DNA of 64,000 nucleotides, taken from Desulfogranum mediterraneum DSM 13871. Lineage in GTDB: Bacteria > Desulfobacterota > Desulfobulbia > Desulfobulbales > Desulfobulbaceae. The stretch covers positions 127,526 to 191,525 of the forward strand of contig NZ_KE387004.1 of NCBI RefSeq assembly GCF_000429965.1, read 5' to 3'. This document shows positions 55,103 through 63,312 of the stretch, in pieces (position 1 is the stretch's first letter; each line of letters opens with the position of its first letter). The position numbers were made by a program, and so were the translations under genes. The notes under the pieces are model-generated. The model was not told the DNA's origin. It saw only the letters and a program-made list of their open reading frames with translations, and searched no databases.

Positions 55103-55975
55103 TCACTTCTCGAAAAAACGGTGCTCCCGCTCCCGGATCTCCTCGGCACCGATGAAACGGAAATACTCCTCAAAATCCATCATCGATTCCGGGGTGACAA
55201 AGCCGGCTGTGGTACCGTGGGTCTTGAGATGGTCGGCCCAACGCTGCAGGGCTCGGGCGGCTGTGAACACAGAGCCGCAGGGGTAGCAGGCGACCGCGTA
55301 GCCCGCCTCCTGGAGCTCGCTGGCTGTAAGGAAGGGCGTCTTGCCGCCCTCGATCATGTTGGCCGCGCTGGGCACGGGGACCTCGGCATTGACCCGACGC
55401 ATCTCCTCGACCGAGGTCACGGCCTCTACGAAGACCATGTCTGCCCCGGCCTCGGCGTAGATCTTTGCCCGGCGTATGGCCTCGTCCAGGCCATGGACGG
55501 CCAAGGCGTCGGTACGGGCCATGATTACGAAATCAGGATCCTTGCGGGCCCAGAGCGCGGCGCGCAGTTTGGGCAGATACTCTTCCACCTCGACCACGGA
55601 CTTGCCGCCCATGTGACCACAACGTTTGGGGTAGGTCTGATCCTCAATAAAGAGTGCAGCCGCGCCCATCTGCTCGACTTGGCGCACCGTGCGGATGACA
55701 TTGTTGACGTCGCCGAAGCCTGTGTCGATATCAACCATGACCGGCAGCTCAACCCTGGCAATCAGGTTTGCATAGTGGTTGAGCATCTCCGTGGAACTGA
55801 TCAGGCCGATGTCCGGTTGCCCCAGGACGCTTCCGGCCGAGCCGTAGCCCGCCACGCTGGTGGCCTTGAAACCGGCTTGGGCAACAGCCAGGATAGAAAG
55901 CCCGTCGTGGACCACGGGCAGCATGAGAATTTCGGGGGCGTTGATGAGTTGGCGAAACTTGGTCGTTTTGTTCAC
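55103..55975 (-). CDS. Isocitrate lyase/PEP mutase superfamily enzyme
   Basis: A 290-residue TIM-barrel lyase. The metal site is MVDIDTGFGDVNNV, the catalytic-loop signature is EDQTYPKRCGHMGGK, and MARTDAL and ADMVFVEA follow. The length matches methylisocitrate lyase, dimethylmalate lyase and oxaloacetate decarboxylase relatives, which motifs alone do not separate. The start is GTG 55975 with GGAGG five bases before it. It is the first gene of a likely pair with the AEC transporter. Confidence 0.85.
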   Translation of the reverse strand: MNKTTKFRQLINAPEILMLPVVHDGLSILAVAQAGFKATSVAGYGSAGSVLGQPDIGLISSTEMLNHYANLIARVELPVMVDIDTGFGDVNNVIRTVRQVEQMGAAALFIEDQTYPKRCGHMGGKSVVEVEEYLPKLRAALWARKDPDFVIMARTDALAVHGLDEAIRRAKIYAEAGADMVFVEAVTSVEEMRRVNAEVPVPSAANMIEGGKTPFLTASELQEAGYAVACYPCGSVFTAARALQRWADHLKTHGTTAGFVTPESMMDFEEYFRFIGAEEIREREHRFFEK

Positions 55976-56347
55976 GGGTCCCTCCCCTGGATGAGTTGCT
56001 GACAGCAGCCGGAATAATCAGCTTGAGCCATGACAGAAAGAAGCAAGGCTCAAAGATAGCAGATCTCGATCAAATAGTGGTATGATATTATGCAATAACA
56101 TCAGGAAACCCTTTATGCCAGGCCTAATGAAATTTAGAAATTTGGCAAATCCTCTCAAGGTGGGCATCAATTGGGAGAGGCTGATCGGGGGAGGCTGAAG
56201 CCTGCCTTTGAGCAAACAGGAACAGCTAGCAGCCTCCCTACAAAGGCAGGACCGCTCATCAGGCATCATCTCCTCCCCCTCTGACCCTGACGAAAACCCC
56301 GCTGAAAAGCGGCAGAACCCTATCCACTCCACCAAAAGGATCGCATC
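55976..56347. other. Intergenic region before glutaminase, no gene
   Basis: It must hold divergent promoters for the lyase pair and the glutaminase. A plus-strand TATGAT/TATTAT cluster near 56085 is a possible -10. A minus-strand frame here looks like chance. Confidence 0.45.
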
Positions 56348-57373
56348 ATGTCTCTAAGACCTCGCCTGTCCCTGACCATTGCCCTAGCTGCTGTCTTCAT
56401 GCTCTGCACAGCTCCGCTCAATGCCGGAGGCTTGCTTCCCGTTGCCCCCGAAGCGGTCCACGCTACCCTGGCCAAGGTCCACAAACGCTACCAGGCAGAC
56501 GCATCCGGCAAGGTCGCAGACTATATCCCGGCCCTGGCCAAGGCGGATCCCAACCATTTCGGGCTGGCCATCGTCACTGCCGACGGTCAGACCTTCACGG
56601 CAGGTGATACGGATGTGCCCTTTGCCATCGAGTCCATCTCCAAGGTCTTTGCCCTGGCTCTAGCCTTTGAAGATGCGGGGCGACAGGCCATCCTCGACAA
56701 GGTGGGAGTGTATCACACCGGGCTGCCGTTCAACTCCGCGATTGCCTCGGACGTCCGACAGGTAAAACAACAGAACCCCTTCGTCAATGTCGGGGCCATC
56801 ACCACCACCAGCTTCATCAGGGGCAAGGATTCCGCTGATAAGTGGAAACGGGAGAAGGAGAAGTTCAGCCTATTCGCCGGGCAGGAACTGAGCTTGAATC
56901 GCATCATCTTCGACTCGGAAGAGGCAACCAACCAGCACAACCGCGCCCTGGCCTGGTTGTTCAAGAGTTTCGGCTATCTCCAGGGAGAGCCGGCCGATGC
57001 CGTCAACCGCTATACCCGCGCCTGTTCCCTGGAGGTGAGCTGCCTGGAGTTGGCCGTCATGGGCGCCTGTCTGGCCAACGGCGGCGTGAATCCCATGACA
57101 GGCAGACGCGCCGTTAAAGAGGAATTTGTCCGGGATATCCTTTCACTCATGGCCATCACCGGACTGTATGACGCCTCGGGGCCATGGTTTTTCCGTACCG
57201 GCCTGCCAGGCAAGAGCGGCGTGGGCGGCGGTATCCTGGCCGTGGTCCCCGGACGATTCGCCATTGCGGCCTACTCACCGCCTTTGGACAGGTTTGGCAA
57301 CTCGGTTCGGGGGGTAAGGGCTGTCGAGGCACTTTCGGATGAGTGGGGGCTGCATCTGTTGGGGGTGCGATGA
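56348..57373 (+). CDS. glsA: Exported glutaminase
   Basis: A 341-residue serine-dependent glutaminase (GlsA family), which converts glutamine to glutamate and ammonia. After a signal peptide (LTIALAAVFMLCTAPLNAGG) the domain shows VADYIPALAKADPNHFGLAI, the nucleophile SISK (Ser96, Lys99), the GAITTTSFI and SEEATNQHNRALAW blocks, and GLPGKSGVGGGILAVVPG. The leader peptide is unusual, since most GlsA enzymes are cytosolic, so this one should act in the periplasm. AAGGA precedes the ATG. It is a single gene. Confidence 0.92.
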   Translation: MSLRPRLSLTIALAAVFMLCTAPLNAGGLLPVAPEAVHATLAKVHKRYQADASGKVADYIPALAKADPNHFGLAIVTADGQTFTAGDTDVPFAIESISKVFALALAFEDAGRQAILDKVGVYHTGLPFNSAIASDVRQVKQQNPFVNVGAITTTSFIRGKDSADKWKREKEKFSLFAGQELSLNRIIFDSEEATNQHNRALAWLFKSFGYLQGEPADAVNRYTRACSLEVSCLELAVMGACLANGGVNPMTGRRAVKEEFVRDILSLMAITGLYDASGPWFFRTGLPGKSGVGGGILAVVPGRFAIAAYSPPLDRFGNSVRGVRAVEALSDEWGLHLLGVR

Positions 57374-57429
57374 TGGCCCTAAGCAGATAGTGCAGGCAGC
57401 AACAGCCGGACGGCACCGATCCAATGATC

Positions 57430-57461
57430 AGATCGAAAAATCTCATTTTTCAAGGTACCCT
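57430..57461 (-). repeat. Dispersed TIR repeat, 5' end fragment
   Basis: Read on the minus strand it gives AGGGTACCTTGAAAAATG, then AGATTTTTCGATC: the left terminus of the family in its cleanest form, then it breaks off. Confidence 0.7.
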
Positions 57462-57505
57462 TAAGAGGCTTTATCTCCGGCATGCTCTCTTATTACCCCT
57501 GGTGA

Positions 57506-57850
57506 ATTGTCTCTTTATATCGGCCCAGAGGGTTTCTGGTCCAGATCCTCGGCCTGGCAAGGCGTGAAAAACCCGAGATCCTACCATCGATCCAGCCGGA
57601 AGATCTTGCCTTTGAGCCGGGAGAAACGGCCTCTTTCTATATCGTGAGGGCCGCCAAAGAGGAGCGCTACCGGATCGCAGAGGCACCAGCAGACAAACAC
57701 CTGAAGGCGTATTTTAGCGTAGTAGCCGGAGAAGGGGCAATCGACGGACCAGGTTCCATCTGTTTACCGCGGTGCGCCACCTTCACTGGACAGGCCCTGT
57801 CTATTTCAACCTCATTCGTCCGTTTCATCATTTCCTTATCTGCTCCATGA
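57506..57850 (+). pseudogene. Coding remnant without start
   Basis: A 114-codon frame between stops that reads like protein in its first two thirds (GFLVQILGLARREKPEI, then LAFEPGETASFYIVRAA) but has no ATG and no ribosome binding site. GTG 57644 is the only alternative start inside. It lies just after a truncated dispersed repeat. I take it as a decayed gene fragment of unknown family. The rest of the 57374-58005 gap shows nothing. Confidence 0.3.
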
Positions 57851-58005
57851 TGAGAGCCGGGAGCAGACGATGAGACGGAAGTTCAGCCAGGACCAAACAC
57901 TTGCCTGACGATCCCTCATTGGCTACAGTGAGCGGCACAACTCATCAGCCACCGGCGGCGCACCCATCCGGGGCCGGGCAAGGCACCATGCTCAAAGGAT
58001 ACTCC

Positions 58006-58575
58006 ATGGCTAAGGATCTGGATACATTAACAAAGGATGAACTGGGACAGCTCTTTCCCATCATCATCTCTGAATCTCAAAAGGAGTGGGCCGAGCTCTT
58101 CCTTGGGGAACAAAACAGGATCATTGCATTGCTCGGTAAAAATAGAGCCTTACGGATTGAACATATCGGCAGTACGGCTGTACCAGGTCTTCCTGCCAAG
58201 CCGACCATTGACATCCTGGTTGAAATCCCCAAAGGCGAGCAGGTTGAACGAGAAATCGTTGAGATCATGAGCGCAGAGGGATACCACCAGATCCGTGATC
58301 AACGGGAGCATCTCATGCTCGTCAAGGGCTATACCCCGGAAGGATTTGCCGGCCAATGCTATCATCTCCACCTGGCCCCCAGAGACCAGACAGCGCTTTG
58401 GGACAGAATCTATTTCAGAGACTACCTCAAGGCGCATCCCCGGGCGGCCCGGGAATATGCAGCACTGAAGCAGAGACTGGCCAGGAGACACACCTTTGAT
58501 CGAGAGGCATATACAGCGGCAAAAAACAGCTTCATTGAACAGGCAACCGCCAGGGCAAAAAACCGCCTGAAATAG
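58006..58575 (+). CDS. GrpB family protein (nucleotidyltransferase fold)
   Basis: A 189-residue GrpB/UPF0157 protein. The conserved core is IEHIGSTAVPGLPAKPTIDI, with the two aspartate-region residues of the nucleotidyltransferase fold, then YHLHLAP and FRDYLKAHP. ATG 58006 is chosen since AAAGGA lies six bases upstream. Earlier in-frame ATG codons would add an unlikely Pro-rich leader. The role of GrpB proteins is not known; related domains are fused to CoaE in some bacteria. It is the first of four small accessory genes in a row. Confidence 0.87.
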   Translation: MAKDLDTLTKDELGQLFPIIISESQKEWAELFLGEQNRIIALLGKNRALRIEHIGSTAVPGLPAKPTIDILVEIPKGEQVEREIVEIMSAEGYHQIRDQREHLMLVKGYTPEGFAGQCYHLHLAPRDQTALWDRIYFRDYLKAHPRAAREYAALKQRLARRHTFDREAYTAAKNSFIEQATARAKNRLK

Positions 58576-58727
58576 CCTCTAACCGGGAGAGGAAGATCCA
58601 CGCTTTCTCCCCCGGGTACACCGATCAGCTGTAGATTGGCGGGAATCAGTTTCAGGGTTGGGAGGAGTTGGGAAGCCGCTGAGGCAGCGATTACCAATCA
58701 CCACCAGAAGTGAGGAACCTACTCAAG

Positions 58728-59204
58728 ATGGAATTCAAGTTGATGCAGCCAGGACAGGAAGAAGAGGTCATTGCTCTTGTCAGAGAAGTTTTCACTGAAA
58801 TCGTTGCCCCGGGATACTCGGAGCAAGGCCTGAGCGAATTCTATCACTATGCAAACAGCGAGAGCCTGATTGGACGATCAAAAAACGATCATTTTACCGT
58901 TCTTGCGCTGGAGGACGAGACGATCTACGGCGCAATCGAAATCAGAGCAGCTCATCATGTTTCCATGTTCTTTGTTCGTTCACAGCACCACAATCATGGC
59001 ATCGGCAGGGCCCTGCTGGCTGACGCCATCACACGCATCGCAACGATGGACAGCGACATCAGGCAGCTCACTGTCAACGCATCTATAAACGCAGTAGCTG
59101 CCTATAAGAATTTTGGCTTCACCGTCGGTTCAGAAGAACAGTGCCGTAACGGTATCCGCTATGTACCGATGGAGCTGAGGCTCCATGAAGAGCGTCCCGC
59201 TTAA
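58728..59204 (+). CDS. GNAT family N-acetyltransferase
   Basis: A 158-residue acetyltransferase. The acetyl-CoA loop is MFFVRSQHHNHGIGRALLADA and the end is NASINAVAAYKNFGF followed by EEQCRNGIRYVPMEL, the typical GNAT finish. Its N-terminal half (EEEVIALVREVFTEIVAPGY) matches the AAC-like small GNATs of unknown substrate. ATG 58728 is used; GTG 58710 is possible. Confidence 0.85.
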   Translation: MEFKLMQPGQEEEVIALVREVFTEIVAPGYSEQGLSEFYHYANSESLIGRSKNDHFTVLALEDETIYGAIEIRAAHHVSMFFVRSQHHNHGIGRALLADAITRIATMDSDIRQLTVNASINAVAAYKNFGFTVGSEEQCRNGIRYVPMELRLHEERPA

Positions 59205-59309
59205 GCACTCAGCAGCCATGGCCGCAACGAACCAGCCGCTGCCCCGCCTGGCACCAGGCTGGTTCCAGCCCAACGGTTTCCGTCTCATTGGGGATAGACA
59301 CAAAAAGCA

Positions 59310-59897
59310 ATGCAAGATATCATTCAGACGGCAGAGTCCATCCAGCAGAAGGCCTGGCAGGTAATCAGAGATACCCAGGTTATGGAGATATGGTCTTCCA
59401 TCGGGGCAAGGATTCATCTGGTCGGATCCCTTGGGATGGGCCTCTTGATCAACAAGCGGGATATCGATTTTCATATCTACACAAGCCCGTTTAGGCTCTC
59501 AGACAGCTTTGCAGCCATCTCCAGACTTGCAGCCAACAAAGATATTACCACCATCAACTATGCCAACCTGCTGGAAACAGAAGAGCAATGCATCGAATGG
59601 CATGCCTTCTACCAGGATCAGGAGGGGCAGCCCTGGCAACTCGACATGATTCACATCCTGGACGAGTCTCCCTATGCCGGCCATTTTGAGAAGGTTGCCC
59701 AAGGCGTGTGCAAGGTTCTAACACCGGAGATGCGGGCCGACATTCTCAGGATCAAGAGTTCGATCCCTCCTGGAGAGAGGGTAATGGCTATCCAGATATA
59801 CAAGGCTGTGATCGAAGCCGGAGTTCGCGACCTGGAGTCTTTCCGGCAATGGCAAGAACACCATCCAGATGAGAATCTTCTAGACTGGATCCCCTAA
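59310..59897 (+). CDS. Nucleotidyltransferase-superfamily protein
   Basis: A 195-residue protein with the signature of the pol-beta-like nucleotidyltransferases: IHLVGSLGMGLLINKRDIDF, i.e. hG[GS] followed by DhD. A third acidic residue may be in WQLDMIHILD. Its size and make-up recall stand-alone antibiotic-adenylyl- or RNA-modifying NTases, but no substrate can be named. The ribosome binding site is weak. It sits between a GNAT and a methyltransferase. Confidence 0.75.
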   Translation: MQDIIQTAESIQQKAWQVIRDTQVMEIWSSIGARIHLVGSLGMGLLINKRDIDFHIYTSPFRLSDSFAAISRLAANKDITTINYANLLETEEQCIEWHAFYQDQEGQPWQLDMIHILDESPYAGHFEKVAQGVCKVLTPEMRADILRIKSSIPPGERVMAIQIYKAVIEAGVRDLESFRQWQEHHPDENLLDWIP

Positions 59898-59929
59898 ACA
59901 CCGGTGCCCCGGCACCCCTCGAGTGAACC

Positions 59930-60667
59930 ATGAACGACCAACAACACAACCAGCAGACCTACGAAGCCTTTGCCCTACAGTATCACCAGAAGCGCAGCCA
60001 TGAGGAGAGCAACCTCTGGAATCTCTATCTGGACAGGCCCATGATGGAGAAGCTGATCGGCAGCACTACCAGCGGAACAAGGGTGCTGGACCTTGGCTGC
60101 GGCAGCGGCCTGCTGAGCCGCTGGCTCAAAGATCGCGGCCTGGAGCCACGCGGTGTCGATTTTTCCCAGGGCATGATCTCCATTGCCGCAGAGGAGAATC
60201 CGGATATTGAGTTCACGGTCGCAGATATCGGTGCCACCTCCTACGCGGATGCGAGCTTTGAGCTGGTTGTAAGCGGGCTGGTGATGCACTATGTGCAGGA
60301 TCTGGGTCCGGTATTTGCTGAAGTGTCGCGCCTTCTCAGCACCGACGGGATCTTTGTCTTCACCATCCATCACCCCGTTGACGAGGTGACAGAGGTCCGC
60401 TGGAACGGCAGCGGGTACCAGGCCGAGATGAAGCCCTACTTTCACAACCGGCAGTACCAGTGGACGATGCTGAAAGGGATGGAGCTTCTCTCCTATCACC
60501 ATACCTTTGAAGAGATCGCTGAAAGCCTCTACCGGCAAGGATTTGTAATCGAACGGATCATGGAGTCCCGGGCCGATGATGCGCTGCGAGAGAGGTATGA
60601 ACGATTTCATGCACGGATGAACAGCTATCCTTCATTTTGCGGATTCAGGGCGAGAAAGGTCAGCTGA
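59930..60667 (+). CDS. Class I SAM-dependent methyltransferase
   Basis: A 245-residue methyltransferase with motif I VLDLGCGSGLLSRWLKDRG, motif II GVDFSQGMI and motif IV ASFELVVSGLVMHY. The C-terminal part (QYQWTMLKGMELLSYHHTF) is that of Methyltransf_11/UbiE-like small-molecule methylases. It follows the nucleotidyltransferase gene by 32 bases, so the two may be co-transcribed. Confidence 0.85.
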   Translation: MNDQQHNQQTYEAFALQYHQKRSHEESNLWNLYLDRPMMEKLIGSTTSGTRVLDLGCGSGLLSRWLKDRGLEPRGVDFSQGMISIAAEENPDIEFTVADIGATSYADASFELVVSGLVMHYVQDLGPVFAEVSRLLSTDGIFVFTIHHPVDEVTEVRWNGSGYQAEMKPYFHNRQYQWTMLKGMELLSYHHTFEEIAESLYRQGFVIERIMESRADDALRERYERFHARMNSYPSFCGFRARKVS

Positions 60668-60766
60668 AAGAGTCGCACCTCTCCGCAGGCTCGGCTTTTG
60701 GGCTCTTTCCGAATTCCCCAAGAGGGCTTAACAGACCCTCCCCTCTGTTTCATGGGCGCTGCCAAG

Positions 60767-60796
60767 GCTGGATTCCCGCCTGCGCGGGAATGACGA
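60767..60796 (+). repeat. REP-like palindrome, copy 2
   Basis: ATTCCCGCCTGCGCGGGAAT (60772-60791) with the usual CTGG and GACGAC flanks. It is the inverse of the unit at 46348-46367. Confidence 0.8.
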
Positions 60797-60828
60797 CTAC
60801 AAAGCACCGAGCATGTTTCCTGTGTCCT

Positions 60829-60862
60829 TGATTTCTGCCTGCGCGGCAATGACAGCCAAAAA
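60829..60862 (+). repeat. REP-like palindrome, degenerate copy
   Basis: GATTTCTGCCTGCGCGGCAAT then GACAGCCAAAAAG; the downstream flank is the same as in the copy at 63137-63172. Confidence 0.6.
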
Positions 60863-60913
60863 GGAATGGAGGGGGGAGCCCCGCAGTTCATGGCTCGGGA
60901 GATCCGGACAGGC

Positions 60914-61903
60914 TCAGCCTTTCTCCTCCTTCTTCGCCTGGCCCCCCTGCGCTTTTTTGCAGAAGGCCTCAACCCGTTTCCGGGCATCGCTGGTAACAAG
61001 GGGACGTAGCTGGAAGAAGAGCTGTTCACACTGGGCCAGGGAGAGGGTGTTGACCAGCTGGTGGACCTCCTGTTCGTCCCGCAGATGGGGAAACCGCGCT
61101 GCCGACTCCCGGCTTTCCTCCTTGCTGATAATCTTGGAGTAAATTAGGGAACGTGCTGCCAGCAGCTCCTGCCGGGGACGGGAGAGCGGCTGGCCAAAGA
61201 GAAAGGCCAGGGTAAGCTCATCTCCCGGGCCGTAGACACTGCCCTTGATGCCCAGCTGCTGCAGGATCAACTCCTCCACCGAGACGGTCTCCATGGCCCA
61301 GGCAGGTGGCAGCCTCTGCTCCAGGAGATGACGGAGATAGAGGTGCATGGGACCGGCCTCGATGTAGATGGAGCGCTGTTCCGGCAGGAGGTCAAGGATA
61401 CTCTGGGCCCTGAGCTGGTCGCGCAGCCTGAAGCGCGCGGCATCTGCCCTGGCAAAACGGATGACGCTGTCCACGGTCTCGCTGAAGCTCCCTCTCCGAA
61501 AGGCCTGGTAAAATGCAAGCAGCCGCCTGGTGGCCTCCTTTTCCGCGCAGTAGACTCTGTAGCGTTGGGATGAGCTGTCCAGCTCCTCTGGGCCATGGTT
61601 ATCTGCAAAGAAGAGATGGATGGCCAGGAGCTGATCGAGAAAGGGCTCAACCTGGTAGAAGCGTTTCCCCTGATCATGGAGCAGTTGGAGGCGCTGATAG
61701 AGTTGCAGGGAAAAATCCGGGTAAGCCGGATCCTGTTCGAGCAGATACTCCTCTATGCCGAGACGCTGCTCCAGCATCGAGGTGAATGCCGGATGCACGG
61801 GTTCCTCAAGCAGGATCGCCTCATGACGTGCCATGATCGCGGCGCTGATGGCAATGGCCTCAGTGCGATGGTTGGAGTAGATGAGACTTACAGTATTGAC
61901 CAT
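60914..61903 (-). CDS. Hypothetical protein, possibly TraB/EreA-like
   Basis: A 329-residue soluble, Leu- and Gln-rich helical protein starting MVNTVSLIYSNHRTEA. The order of an N-terminal His in SNHRTE, an acidic patch HEAILLEEPVHP and a C-terminal IYIEAGPMHLYL recalls the TraB/TIKI/erythromycin-esterase metal-site layout. I cannot confirm that from sequence alone. It ends with a basic, charged tail. It has no operon partner. The frame is open 12 codons upstream of the chosen ATG 61903. Confidence 0.6.
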   Translation of the reverse strand: MVNTVSLIYSNHRTEAIAISAAIMARHEAILLEEPVHPAFTSMLEQRLGIEEYLLEQDPAYPDFSLQLYQRLQLLHDQGKRFYQVEPFLDQLLAIHLFFADNHGPEELDSSSQRYRVYCAEKEATRRLLAFYQAFRRGSFSETVDSVIRFARADAARFRLRDQLRAQSILDLLPEQRSIYIEAGPMHLYLRHLLEQRLPPAWAMETVSVEELILQQLGIKGSVYGPGDELTLAFLFGQPLSRPRQELLAARSLIYSKIISKEESRESAARFPHLRDEQEVHQLVNTLSLAQCEQLFFQLRPLVTSDARKRVEAFCKKAQGGQAKKEEKG

Positions 61904-62026
61904 AGCTCTATCATAAGCACTCCTGCGACAGAAGGCCAAACGGGAAAAGAGGACCGGGCCGAGAACCTCTTGTAGATGAGAGAATGGTGGCCGCTTACGA
62001 ATAGAGGTGACAGGGAAAGAGGTCTC

Positions 62027-62176
62027 AGGGTATGGGATACTGTGTAAAATGGAATTTTTCGATCTAGATCAAGGCATGGGTACAACCTTACCGCAGCCAT
62101 ATAAGGGACATGCCGAGGATAAAATTTTGAGCGCAAGGCCAAGGTTGGAAGAAAAGGCAACTTTTCAGGCTACCCT
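62027..62176 (+). repeat. Dispersed 145-bp TIR repeat, copy 4
   Basis: AGGGTA at the left and TTTTCAGGCTACCCT at the right. The inner blocks TTTTTCGATCTAGATCAAGG, TGCCGAGGATAAAATTTTGA and AAGGTTGGAAGAAAAGG are all present. It lies in front of the lone ATPase gene. Confidence 0.8.
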
Positions 62177-62234
62177 GTAACCAAGCTCTATCCGGCTCCT
62201 TTGAGCCACTACAATCGAGATGAAGGCAATCGAG

Positions 62235-63008
62235 ATGAAGGCAATCGAACAGTACCTCATTGAAGTTTCGTTAAAACGAGAACAGGTCCCTTCTTTCGAC
62301 GAGTACCCCTTTTGCCTCGATGCCGTGCGGAACCTCTCCAAAATCAAGCTTCATCCTAAAGTCACCTTTCTTGTCGGCGAAAACGGTACAGGAAAATCGA
62401 CCCTGTTGGAGGCCATAGCAATCTCTTTGGGCTTTAATCCTGAAGGGGGCACCAGAAACTTCTGCTTCAACACCTACAAGGCCCATTCAGCCCTGCATGA
62501 TTATATCCGCCTGTCACGCGGAGTAAAACGTCCCCAAGATGGCTTTTTCTTAAGGGCTGAAAGTTTCTTTAACCTGGCTTCTGAAATTCAACGACTGGAC
62601 GCCGAACCTTCATTTGGACCACCAATCATTGACGCATATGGGGGAAAGTCTCTCCATGAACAGTCACATGGGGAATCATTTATGGCCTTGCTCCTCAACC
62701 GGTTCGGCGGCAAGGGCCTCTACATCCTGGACGAACCCGAGGCAGCACTCTCCCCCACCCGCCAGATGGCAATGATCTCCAGAGTGCATCAGCTTGTTCA
62801 GGCAAAATCTCAGTTTATTATAGCGACCCACTCTCCTCTTATCCTCTCCTACCCCTATGCCCGCATCTACCAACTGGAGGAGGGTGGCATAAACAGCATC
62901 GGGTATAAAGAGACAGACCATTATCAGCTGACACGAGACTTTCTCAACCGGCCGGAAAAGATGCTGGAGATCCTGCTCGATATGAGCTCCGGTGAGCTTA
63001 CAGACTGA
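62235..63008 (+). CDS. AAA family (SMC/ABC-like) ATPase
   Basis: A 257-residue ATPase of the AAA_21/AAA_23 type. Walker A is FLVGENGTGKSTLLEAI, an ABC-signature-like HGESFMALL follows, Walker B is GLYILDEPEAALSPTRQ, and the H-loop is IATHSPLIL. It is close to the short, stand-alone ATPases of unknown role. A 15-base tandem duplication at 62216-62245 gives two in-frame ATGs; the second (62235) has AAGG eight bases before it and is preferred. Its stop lies one base before a dispersed repeat. Confidence 0.8.
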   Translation: MKAIEQYLIEVSLKREQVPSFDEYPFCLDAVRNLSKIKLHPKVTFLVGENGTGKSTLLEAIAISLGFNPEGGTRNFCFNTYKAHSALHDYIRLSRGVKRPQDGFFLRAESFFNLASEIQRLDAEPSFGPPIIDAYGGKSLHEQSHGESFMALLLNRFGGKGLYILDEPEAALSPTRQMAMISRVHQLVQAKSQFIIATHSPLILSYPYARIYQLEEGGINSIGYKETDHYQLTRDFLNRPEKMLEILLDMSSGELTD

Positions 63009-63009
63009 T

Positions 63010-63121
63010 AGGTACTTTGAAAAATAGGTTTTTCGATCAAGATCACAGCCTGGGGTACATGTTAGCGCAGGCATATAGGGGATACGCCGAGACTGGAAGA
63101 GGCAGCCATCCAGGTCAAGGT
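63010..63121 (+). repeat. Dispersed TIR repeat, copy 5 (internally deleted)
   Basis: The left end AGGTACTTTGAAAAATAGG and the GTTTTTCGATCAAGATCAC block are intact. Part of the 3' half is missing, so the copy is about 30 bases shorter. It touches the stop codon of the ATPase gene. Confidence 0.72.
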
Positions 63122-63136
63122 GCTTCACGATTCCTC

Positions 63137-63172
63137 CAAGACTGGATTTGCACCTGCGCGGGAATGACAGCC
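63137..63172 (+). repeat. REP-like palindrome, half-degenerate copy
   Basis: GACTGGATTTGCACCTGCG then CGGGAATGACAGCC: the right arm matches the other copies, the left arm has decayed. It lies directly after repeat copy 5. Confidence 0.6.
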
Positions 63173-63246
63173 AAAAAGTGAATGACTGAAAGGGAAAGCC
63201 CCCGCTGCTGATGTGCTGGGAGATTCAGATAGACCCATAAATTCTC

Positions 63247-63285
63247 TTGACAGCTCGCCCACCCTCTCCTAGTATGACCCATACT
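63247..63285 (+). promoter_or_regulatory. Promoter and palindromic operator of the PadR gene
   Basis: TTGACA (63247-63252), 17 bases, TAGTAT (63270-63275). The perfect inverted repeat AGTATG-ACC-CATACT (63271-63285) overlaps the -10 and the start point, an arrangement usual for an autorepressing PadR protein. Confidence 0.7.
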
Positions 63286-63312
63286 ACAATAGCCCTCAAA
63301 CGGAATCACCCT

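Noticed and set aside
56018-56335. 105-codon minus-strand frame between the lyase and the glutaminase
   Set aside because: No ribosome binding site, an erratic composition, and it would leave no room for the two divergent promoters.
58576-59309. Possibility that the GrpB-GNAT-NTase-MTase genes are integron cassettes
   Set aside because: The spacers between them show no convincing attC core pair (RYYYAAC with GTRRRRY) and no integrase is present.
46163-63172. CRISPR array as an explanation for the repeated palindromes
   Set aside because: The repeats are far apart, differ in length and have genes rather than uniform spacers between them; no cas gene is seen.
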